A DNA stretch of 63,950 nucleotides. Origin: Acanthaster planci (Eukaryota; Echinodermata; Asteroidea; Valvatida; Acanthasteridae). The notes beneath the pieces were generated by a model. It worked only from the letters and a program-made list of their open reading frames with translations, was not told the DNA's origin and did not search any database. This document shows positions 54,591-63,950 of the stretch, piece after piece; position 1 is the stretch's first letter, and each line of letters opens with the position of its first letter. A program made the translations under genes and the position numbers. The stretch lies in the NCBI RefSeq assembly GCF_001949145.1, contig NW_019091551.1, positions 46,279-110,228 of the forward strand, read 5' to 3'.

Positions 54591-57419
54591 AAGAAGAAAA
54601 AACCGAGAGGTTCTATGTCTGTTTGCAACAGAACATAGGACTTTTTCGCAGATTTTTTACTTCCAAGGCTTCTAATGCAAAACAGTTTTGTAAGTAGTAT
54701 GTTGCATCAGTGAGATATGGCCAAAAGTATTTGTAAAAGCTAAAACATACATATATATCGCTTGATGATGTCACGACGAAATCATAAATTTTTTATTTTT
54801 AATGGATCTGGGTTCATCCATATAGCAAGTTTTAAATCAGAATCACTGTTTTTTAGATACAGGGTTTTAAATTCTGTGACTTTGTGATGACGACACATAT
54901 TACAGAGTAGTCTGGATACCAGACCCCAAAACCCCGTCTACTCGACGAATCTTGGGGCCGGTATCACCACGCAATCAGGGCAGGAGGATAGGTAGGGGGA
55001 ATTCTTCCCGTTCCCGGAAACAGCCGAAATATTCCGAACTTATTCCGTGCACCTTAAATTAAATTTAACATCAACATTAATTCCCATAATGCCCCCTCCA
55101 TTTGAAACAATGCTACGAAAATTGAAATGAATGAAATTTAAAATCAAATGAAAGAGAAGAAAAAGTTCATTCGGATAGTATCGTTCATGTTCGGGTATTT
55201 CTGACCGCGTCTTTACCGATAACTTTTGAACTGTCCGGGGTACACTAGTCGGAGCACGCAGTTTAAGGTGTCAGATGACATCTTTGGACTTGTTCCACAC
55301 AACGGAAATAATTACCTTTATCAAGGTGATTCATTATGTGGTGGTTTATCCGTATACGGGTACTTAGAAAAAACGAAATAGGAGTATCTTGGAGAAAGTG
55401 GCTCCCCTGGTAACCCTCCCCGTCATATGTTGCGTCATGATCTATTTATTTCTGCGGGTGATACCTGACCTTAGATTTTTAAGAGTCGTCAGGGAATCTT
55501 TGTGAAGGGAACCAGACTAATTACAGAGTTGCAAAAAGGCAACCTCGCCACCACTCTCACCCTAGAATTGGATCATTAAAATATCCAAGAAATCTGGATA
55601 TTTTAAAGGAGTCGTATGAGTGATGTTAATTCTACGTACATTTATTAGTGGTATTCAGGATACCAAATAAAATAGTCTGCTCCTTTGGAGACTGCGCCCG
55701 ATAACTGACTGTACAGTCAACTCAGAGTACACTGGATATGGAAGACAGTGGCGCACCCCACCAAAAAAATAAAACACAATGGTGCCCGAAACTCCGGGAT
55801 TTTTCGCGGAAAATGCTCTTTTAGGTTGGCTGCACAGCCTCTTGATGCAAAACCTTCCTCAAGCTTCACGCATTTCAGTGCTTGTCAAATTTTTAGTTCA
55901 TCATTTGGGCGTGCATATTAAGCAATAAGGAGAAAATGGGCAAAATTTGTGGTACTAAGCGAGAGGGGCATCGCCGTTGTTTGCCCATCATGCCGCTGTA
56001 CGTGTTTGTATGGCGGGGAGGCTACGTGACGCAGCTCCCAGACAGTCGGCAAAGTTGATGGAACCCGACTCAACTTCGCCGATCGTCTGCAGGCTGGTGT
56101 GCGTTTGTTTGGGCGTTAGGCGACGGTCTCGTTTGACATGTTTCTATGCGTCTGCGTTGCAGTTTGCTTCTTGGTTGCATAGCCGGAAATCAACCATGCG
56201 GCTTTGACTGTGAAAACGTGTACATCTACACGTGTAGCCGGACGAGCCGTGCCGAGTGTGGTGCATGTGTACCGTCTCGGTTGTGTGGTGTGTGGTGCGG
56301 CGTTTCAATGCTCAGACCTCAAAAACTACCCCTAAAGAACGGCTTGTCACAGAAAAACCACTTATCCCATGATATTCATATTTTGCACTTCTAAATCTAT
56401 GATAGATACTTAACTCCAAATGCGATTTTCGATGGCCTGAAAATTGCAAACAGCTCTCTAGAGTTTAAGGTATTGGTCGATTCACAAGCGCTAAAGCCGA
56501 AAAATGCCAAAGGTGTTCTTCTCTCTGATGATGACGCTTATTAGCGATTTGACCAATAGATATGCAGCCGTTTTCGACCGGAAATGTCCGGCTAAAAACC
56601 CAGTTTACGAAGGATCATATTTTGAACAGAAGCAGCGCTCTCCATGTGTACCTTGTGCGTGTAAAGAGAACAATATGAGCTGACATTTCGGCAACGGAAG
56701 TGATCGTGTGGTTGAAAAGCAAACTAGCGTTCTGCAAAACATTCATTATCCATAACTTTGTAAGATGTACATCAAAGTTGATGTCACATGCCCTGTGATG
56801 ACGTCATCATAGCAATACTTGTAGTTTCACATAATTTTATTATCTTATCGCCTTGTACCAGCACCCGGTCAGAAAAACAAATGTGAAATTTGATAAGAAA
56901 ATGCAAATTTTAGTTTAAAAAAATATAAAAAATGACACCATTTCAGATTTTGTGTACTGATAATGTTATCTACCCACTACCAATTTCCATGACAATTGGA
57001 CCTTCCTTTATGCGTGTTTCAAAAAACCCTTTTATATGACGTCATCGTGACACTTATGTATCGCTAAACGAACCCAATACAAAACAAAATAAATTCATCA
57101 TTTTGCGTTAGAAGAAATTGCAAAAGTTTGAAAATATATTCAAAAGTTTAAAATTATATATAAAATCGCAAGATGATGTAAAGAAGACGTCATCTCAAAT
57201 TTCACCTAGAACATATCCGGTCTAATAACATACCAAGTTTTAACCCAATCAGATATACCGTTCTGTAGATATAGGGCTCTGACTTTATGATGACGCCATG
57301 TGACCCACGATGACGTCATCATTACGTCACTCTTCGACATACATCTATGCGATAATGAATATGCCTCTGCCAACTTTGAATGCTGTGCGACAAAAATTAA
57401 TGGCAAAAGTGCTGCACAG

Positions 57420-58930
57420 AAAAAACGTGTGCAAAGGCTATGGGCGTTTGGCGCAAATAGGAGAAGAAACCCCCCCCCCCAAAAAAAAATATCGCTACGA
57501 ACAGAAAGGCTTTTCGCAATCAAAATCCCGACGAACAGAAAGGTTTTTTCCCAAAAATGCGAAAAAGCCAAAAAAGAGACGAGACGAACGCCGTGTTTTG
57601 AGCTGTTTAGGGAACCTTTTTGGTTTGATAAAAAAGTTGGAACGGGCGAAAAACAGCTGTCGTTAAGTTCGCTGTCCATGGGACCGCTACCCTCCTTACT
57701 ACAGTAGAACGTGACAATATGCTCACATGCTTTCTCCGCCACGTGCTTGGCCTTTTGCCAATGCTGCGCATTGTGCGCTGCCTAAGGTACAGGCAGTTAT
57801 TGCGCGTACGTGCGGAGTAGCCAATGCACAGTAGGCAAATGGGATTTTCGAGTTCGCAAATATCATAAGGAGGTTTTTGTCGTCCTTACGTCATCTCTGT
57901 GAAAAGTACACCAGTTAAGCACTTCATGCAGTTGAATTCAATGTTTCAGCTATCATATAGTGGACAATTCACTCTGAGATCTTTTACGGTTGATTTTTTT
58001 TTACCAAATTTTGTAGAACAAAAGGACTTTTTCTGGTATACTTCCGGTATGATATGAAATATTAAAATTCCATAATAAATCAGGTTATGACGTCATCATG
58101 ACGTCATGTTTGCTATGAGTTATTTAAGTGCGTAAAGTTTCAAAGTCATATGACTTTGCTTAATAATGCTCAAAGAGGTGACGAGAAAAAGTGGGTTAGA
58201 CCAAGAAAAGGAAAAAGAATAAAAAAAGAAGAAAAGTAGAAAAACCAAGCCTTTCCGCACTGTGCAGAAGAGCCAAAAATAAGTAGCGGGAAAAAAGCCT
58301 TTTCCGCACGGAAAAGCCAAAAACGGAACCAAAAGAATCTCTTTTTCGCAAAATTGGAAAAAAGCCAAAAAAAAAGAAAAGAAAAGAACGCCTTTTTCGC
58401 AAAATGTGAACAAGCCAGAGACAGAAGAGAAGTAATGCCTTTTTCTCAAAATTACGAAAATAAAAAAAAAACCAAACAAAAAAAAACCTTCACAAAAAGA
58501 ATGCTTTTCCGCAACTTGCGGAAATCTTGACAAAAAGAATGCCTTTTTCTCAAAATATTGGCCAAAAGAATGGGTTTTTTGCATTTTGGTGAAAAAGCCC
58601 CCTCCCCCCAAAAAAGAAAAATGATAAGAGGAACAAAGCCTTTTCTGCACTGTGCGGTAAAGCCAAAAAAAACCTTACGAAAAGAATTCTTTCTCCACGA
58701 CCTCTGGAAAAGCTAAGAAGAACAAAAAGCATTCCTTTTTCGCAAAAATGCGAAAAAGCCAAAAATCTTGACAAAAGCGAAAAAGCCAAACAGAAAAAAA
58801 AATTAACGAAAGCAGCAGCTGCTTCGGCAGTCTAGCCCAAGCAGCTAAACATTGGGACATAAGAATCAAGACAAAAAGGAACAAGAGCTTCTCTGGCTGC
58901 TATCCGAAACAGCTAATGAGCAGTTAATGT
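57420..58930. repeat. Degenerate minisatellite, GCCTTTTTCGCAAAA/GAAAAAGCC units
   Basis: Roughly 40-70-bp units of the form GCCTTTTTCGCAAAATGCG followed by AAAAAGCCAAAAA, with purine-rich spacers, recur at least a dozen times between 58230 and 58800 and more loosely from 57480 to 57600. Because each unit lacks stops on the minus strand, long false frames (up to about 178 codons) appear there; they are rich in Phe and Leu and not credible proteins. Confidence 0.7.
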
Positions 58931-61900
58931 CCTTCAATGAAGGTTTTGTAAAAAAAAATGTTAATTAAGCGATATTACAATTGTGAGAGATAGGAATGGT
59001 GCTACCCTTAGGTTTTGCTCAGAGTGGGAAGTTTGTCCGTCATTTTGTAATGAAACTTTCTTTTGTTGTTATTTTTATTTCTAACAGACATTCTTGACCA
59101 ATTATGCCATCAAATGTCATTGAATATTAGCTGATAGGAGAGTTGGAAAGAAATAGATTGGTATATCCGGGAAATAAAAGCGAAAGAACCAAAACTTCGG
59201 TTTTTTGAAAGACGTGGAGGTTTATTTATGTGTAGTCTGTGACTGCCCCCTTTCGAGAGGATTGCTAGGTTCTATCGGAGGTTAAACAAATGATTTTCCT
59301 GTGGCAGAAGGATCCAGGAAATGATTTTTTCTTAGAATCACTTTTGTGTATCTCTGTACTCTTCTTCCATGTATGAAGACGGTTTGACATCTTTTTTAGT
59401 TATGTGAACTGAACGGTGCTCTTCTTCAAACATCAAAAACTGACTAAGCATTTCTGGACAAGTGAGGGCGATTTTGCTTTGATGTAAATCCAGGAGGACA
59501 TGGTTCAGGTTGCATGTTTTCGTTTTCAAATTGCGAACCCCCAAAGTGGCTATCTGGGAACATTTTTGTGAAAATGATTTTTGCTGGATTATTGTCATAT
59601 ACTTACACAGCAATAAATTGCCCAAGAAAATGAAATCCACCACAGCAGTAGTTAAAAAAATCTAGAAATTTTCTGTGCACAAATCAGTGCAACATTGAGA
59701 TTCAATGCCTTGGATGACATCACAGGTCTGCTCATGAATATGTAAATATACATCACATCAAACCAAAAAGCATCAAAATATGGGCTAAAATTGCCCCCCA
59801 AAATAAATAAGATTAATTGAAACCCAAAGATGAAATTTCAAAGGTTTTTAGTAAAATTTCTAAGAATATTTCTATTTCCTGGTTCCTTTAATACTGCCAG
59901 CTCTATTTCGTATACTTAATTTATTGGATTGTGTAGGTTTCTATCCGAGGCCGTCACTCCGTGATCCTCAGGGTCGGCCTGGGCACTCTGACAAGCTCGT
60001 TCTTTTCTGTTACTGTGTTTTTGGTCCAATTTCTGGGTTTTTTTCTGAAGCTTGCAACTCATCACAGATGCTGCGTTCACTCAAAGGCTGGATCACTGCC
60101 TTATTTTCCTTCATCTGCCTCGCTCTTATTCTTATGCCTTGGCGTAGCTCCATTTTTTTCCAGTTAAAGTGTTAACTCGTTTAGTCAGTCCTTGTTTCAC
60201 ATTCAACATGATGAAGTGCATGAACACAAAATGTCAAATATGTATCTGCTTCACTAACGATACCAGTCCACGTGTCAGAAGGCATCTATTCATTGATTGG
60301 ATAAGGGCAAAGACAGCAGAGAAGCTGTTTGTGGACATCAAAAGACAGATATAACATCGTGTTCTTTTATTGGATATTTCATGTTTGTTCTGTCTTAATA
60401 GCAGCTTGTATATCTCTGCTTACAAACTTCCTTAACGAGCCTGTGTGAGATGACAGACAAGTAGGATTGCAAAATTTCTCTGACTTCTTCAGTATGGTGT
60501 GCATTCTTTTAAATATTATCTACATGTTTGTATTTTCATCGTGTGAAATATGTCGTATGTATCTTCCACTGTTCCTCCTGTCAGAAAAGTCAGAAAACTT
60601 TTTAATCGGACCCATTACAGTTTTAAACTAGGCCTATCAACTTAAGCCTTGCGTTCTTAAAGTAGTCATCGAGATACTTTGTTCGGCTGGCGACTTTTAC
60701 TTTGGTCTTGTCAGTCCAAGGCCACGTCTGAACTTGGCTGTTTTTACTAAATTTTAGCCTTGCACATGAATTTTGTTTGGAGTACTTTTTTCATGGTTTT
60801 TTTTACCCCGACTTTCTTGGGGAGCCAATCAAAGCTGTTGATCGGCTCTTATATTGAGTGAGGCAAATCAGTTCATCAGTAACATGCCTTCAAGACACGA
60901 TAATAGATTATTTTTATAACAAGTACACATATTCAGATATTTATTGAGCATTCTTCCTGTAAATTTCCAGTTTGGTGGAGAAATGGGGCAATTAAATTCG
61001 CGGTACCGTAAAGAAGAGCGGAGATATCATACGTCGTGACGGCACCGTGTGCGACGATGTGCGACATGGCAAAAATTGAAAATGGCTCAAATGTTTTCAG
61101 TTATCGGCGCTCACTGCAAATCTTGGCTACTGCCCCAGACTAGAGAAGCATACTTGTGAGTGCTTAACTCAAAGCGTCTCCAAAAATGTTAAACACGATG
61201 TTGGCTGATGTTTTTGCTTGGAAACGTCTTTCGTGAACGTGAAGAATGTTGACAGGTTGACTATTATTTGCATAACCTCCGCCGATCATCACTCAAGTGA
61301 TACGAATAATGCATATCGTACCATCTTTAAAACACTGAGTCTGTTGCCGCCCCTGATCAAAAAATTATCCCAAACCGTCATGTGTGGTTCGTGTCGCGGA
61401 TCGCAGAATGAACTGGGGGAAGGTCTTGGAGCCAAGACTAAGCTGTGGCTTGAATGACCGTGACACATGGTGCAACTTGACTTGTACTCGGACAAAAAGA
61501 CTTGTGACTTGCTAGTTCGTGGACCAAATGACTTGTGACTTGGCAGACTTGTAAAACTTGACTTGTGACTTTACTTGTACAAACAGAAAAGACTTGTTGC
61601 CACCCCTGCGGATTTCTTGCAAAGACAGTGATAGTTTCTTTACACAAAGTTTCTGGAATGCTGGTTGAACTGAGAAAACAAATATGTTGATGCATTACCA
61701 CACTATTGATTCTAAAGTATGTCTGAGCTTTTACGATTTTCATTGTTTCAATACCAACTGGAAGGTCTTGCTTTCTACCTTTGAGGGGATTTTTGCTGCT
61801 TCTTACATTCAGTTCCTATTTACCCCAAGTCTCTACAACAGCGAATACCCCAACTCGCCATACGAGGGTCGAACCAGCCAGAAAGCACTCACCACAGTGC

Positions 61901-61969
61901 CAGATCCATTGGTCCAGACGCCCATATTATCAAACAGGAGGTTCACAGTTTGGCTCTGTCCCAAACAGC

Positions 61970-63411
61970 ATGGTGCTGTGTACCATCATGCGGGCACTAA
62001 CCCGGAGGAAGAACATTAACGAGGAAGCACTGCGGGAGAGCCACTTCCAGAAGTACCTGTCAACCCTTGACCTGATACTACTTGGTGTGGGGAACACCCT
62101 GGGTGCAGGGGTGTACGTTGTCACCGGTGTGTTGGGCAAGTTCACAGCCGGTCCGGCCATGATCTTCTCATTTCTTATCGCCGCCGTTGTGGCTACACTA
62201 TCTGGTAAGAAACTTCAACATGTCTTTGAATTGGTCAGTCACGAGTTTTAAACGAAATTTTATGGCCCACTGAGCAGTTACTTGCATCAAGAATTTCAGT
62301 GATTTAAAGTCATTGACGAGAGTCCTGCTTGAGTCACAATTTTTTTAATAATAATAATAGTTTATTTAGGCGGATACAAATAACAAATGCAAACAATATA
62401 TTCATTATTACATGTTAAACAGGAAACAATAAACAGTTAAATAAAAAACAGATTAAAAAAGTTAGAATACAGCGTTTAAAAAGCAAAAGCCAGGGAGAGC
62501 CCAAAGACAAACATTGAGGTAGGACATGGACAGTGCAGGGCTGCCTAGGAAGAATAACAATAGTGATAAAACACTGTTGCCATCATAGGGCATCTCTCCA
62601 CTCCTGCTGTCCCAGGTGATCTTGGGTGACTCAGTTCTAGTACCAACCAGATTACTCATCTCGGCTACACCAGTGTGAGCAAGTGACTCGAGTCAAAAAC
62701 CACCTCGTACAACATTGCATGTATTTTAAAGGTGTAATTTTGTTTATGTAACGCAAATAAAGGAAATGAGCCAATCTAATAATGTTATTTAGGTCTACTT
62801 TCTACTTGTAGAAAAATTCTCTTTACACGGTGTTCATTCTGTACAGCTCTTTGCTACGCCGAGTTTGGGGCGCGTGTTCCCAAGGCTGGCTCAGCCTATG
62901 TCTACACGTATATATGCATGGGAGAGGTTTGGGCGTTCGTGGTCGGCTGGAGCGTATTTCTCCAAAACTCCATTGGTCAGTGTGGATTATCCTTTTTCAA
63001 ACTTTTAACATCATTAAAAAAATATTAAATATACATACATAACAGGACTAAAATAAAGCTGTAATTGAGCAACTGCAGATAATATTCAAACGTAAAACCC
63101 TTGGTTTTGTCAACCGTGGTTGGTAACAGGTGCGGCTGAATAAAAAAAAGGTCTGTCACTTTTTGCTCTCTATGTTTATCAAGATTTTTATCATTGCACG
63201 GTTCGTTTCGATGTCCACATTAATTTTCTTCTTGTGATCGGGATAAATCATACAGGAGCTGGTTCCGTCGCCCGTAGTGCTAGTGCGTACATTAACGATT
63301 TAGCTGGTAACCGCATCGAGACCTACATGATGTCGACCATGCCAATGGACTCGGGGATCCTGGCAAAATACCCAGATTTCATGGCGCTGGGAATGTGCCT
63401 GGCATTATCAA
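61970..63411 (+). CDS. SLC7A-family (CAT-like) transporter, 5' part, runs off the right edge
   Basis: Exons 61970-62204, 62847-62975 and 63256-63411, all GT-AG, with matching phases (1, 1, 1). They encode the N-terminal third of a CAT-type transporter: basic start (ALTRRKN), [18 protein letters not shown] (TM1), [13 protein letters not shown] (TM2), [16 protein letters not shown] (TM3), [10 protein letters not shown] (TM4), then [11 protein letters not shown] and [13 protein letters not shown]. The ATG at 61970 has a good context (A at -3, G at +4); Met at 61988 is an alternative. It is a paralogue of the gene at 43027-50085, same strand, about 12 kb downstream. The 3' part lies outside the window. 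Confidence 0.85.
62205..62846. other. Second SLC7A paralogue, intron 1
   Basis: Contains TTTTTTTAATAATAATAATAG near 62340, which on the minus strand looks like the A-rich/ATT-repeat 3' tail of a CR1/L2-type LINE or SINE extending rightward to perhaps 62700. No coding relic identified. Confidence 0.4.
62847..62975 (+). CDS. Second SLC7A paralogue, coding exon 2 (TM3-TM4)
   Basis: Acceptor TTCTGTACAG and donor ATTG|GTCAGT. It encodes [17 protein letters not shown] and the [10 protein letters not shown] helix start, the best conserved CAT block after TM1. Confidence 0.88.
63256..63411 (+). CDS. Second SLC7A paralogue, coding exon 3
   Basis: Acceptor AATCATACAG and donor TCAA|GTAGGT. It encodes [14 protein letters not shown], an extracellular loop, and [15 protein letters not shown], which resembles the YPDF/YPDI segment of SLC7A4-like proteins and of the upstream paralogue. 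Confidence 0.85.
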
Positions 63412-63950
63412 GTAGGTTCACCTTTTCCCCACCTTCATTACATACATGTATAGGGCATTTTCGAAAAGATTTGGCTTTAACAGACTTTGGTTTCACTTAG
63501 GGGTGTGCATTCGCGGGTATTTTTAGAACCGGTTACCCGTTTTTTGTTAACATCGGGTACCCAGGTACCCGGAAAAGAGATCGCCTAATAACAAATGGCA
63601 TTGCGCGCGACCCGGTGGATCATGTACCCGAAACACGGTTCTTTTTGGTACATAGGAAGCAAGCAGAACATTGTTCTAAACGTCGGAGTTAATCTCTCCT
63701 ACCTTTTTATCAAACGAAATTGTTACCTTCAGTTTGCAAATTTTTGTGGGTGTATGAAACAGAAAAACAAATCTTCACGGGAAACGTCAGAAAAAGAACA
63801 GAGCAGCAAACCACACACATGAAACACGCACATGCAAACGCTCAAAGGAAATATCCCGGATGCTGCTTGACCACGTACACGCGGAACGCATGTGGCGTGC
63901 ACAAATGGTGAGCGCTGGTCGTGTCACGTGCGGACCAGATCAGTGCTATG
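63412..63950. other. Start of intron 3 of the second SLC7A paralogue, to window end
   Basis: A segment beginning near 63499 with TAGGGGTGTGCATTCGCGGG has the look of a hAT-type terminus, but the other end is outside the window. GGGTACC/GGTACCCG repeats follow. No exon seen. Confidence 0.35.

Larger units (their letters stand above)
50086..61969. other. Intergenic region between the two SLC7A genes
   Basis: About 11.9 kb without a recognisable coding exon. 51175-51370 and 61440-61600 carry CAAGTC/GACTTGTGACTTG-type repeats; 53540-58200 carries the TGACGTCA-containing family; 55960-56310 is CpG-rich; 57420-58930 is a degenerate minisatellite. 58930-61400 shows nothing I recognise. Confidence 0.5.

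Noticed and set aside
57206-58650. Long minus-strand open frames (about 178 and 176 codons)
   Set aside because: They are made of repeated Phe/Leu/Lys-rich units produced by the minisatellite and show no domain or splice signals.
59338-59643. A 101-codon minus-strand open frame in the intergenic region
   Set aside because: No homology recognised and no supporting promoter, splice or neighbour evidence.

Overview
This window looks like animal nuclear DNA: AT-rich, intron-rich and dense with decayed transposons. There are two recognisable protein-coding gene families, both on the + strand. The repeat content is a mix of DIRS tyrosine-recombinase retrotransposons, Penelope-like elements, an APE-type LINE, pogo-like and hAT-like DNA elements, and frequent TACATGTA palindromes. 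With a RIPK1-type kinase carrying a death domain, this fits an invertebrate deuterostome (echinoderm, hemichordate or cephalochordate) best. That placement is inference; no single-species marker is visible.

Gene 1 (1078-38899) is a 12-exon RIPK1-like gene. All splice phases agree and give a 671-residue protein: an N-terminal kinase domain with all key catalytic motifs, a short coiled-coil-like stretch, a low-complexity linker, a divergent RHIM-like motif and a C-terminal death domain. Its introns have been enlarged by transposons. Intron 4 holds a pogo-like TIR element and a perfect 29-bp hairpin. Intron 5 holds a DIRS element with ITRs. Intron 6 holds a Penelope-like fragment, the 3' end of a second DIRS element and unidentified broken reading frames. 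Intron 8 holds a THAP-domain relic. Intron 10 holds a tRNA-like SINE head split by a foldback element. Intron 11 holds a third DIRS element that contains an antisense LINE, which itself contains a SINE with a clean 5-bp target duplication.

38900-43026 is intergenic. It contains a 305-base assembly gap and a solitary Penelope-like terminal sequence with a hammerhead-like ribozyme core.

Gene 2 (43027-50085) is a complete SLC7A (cationic amino acid transporter type, most SLC7A4-like) gene of three coding exons and 716 residues. Its first coding exon is very large and its first intron is GC-AG. Its second intron contains a 1.0-kb pogo-like element.

50086-61969 is intergenic and repeat-dominated. 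It contains a dispersed family carrying the CRE palindrome TGACGTCA and a degenerate minisatellite. Gene 3 (61970 to beyond the right edge) is a second SLC7A paralogue in the same orientation, broken by introns where gene 2 has none. The two transporters look like an old tandem pair; nothing in the sequence links them functionally to the kinase.
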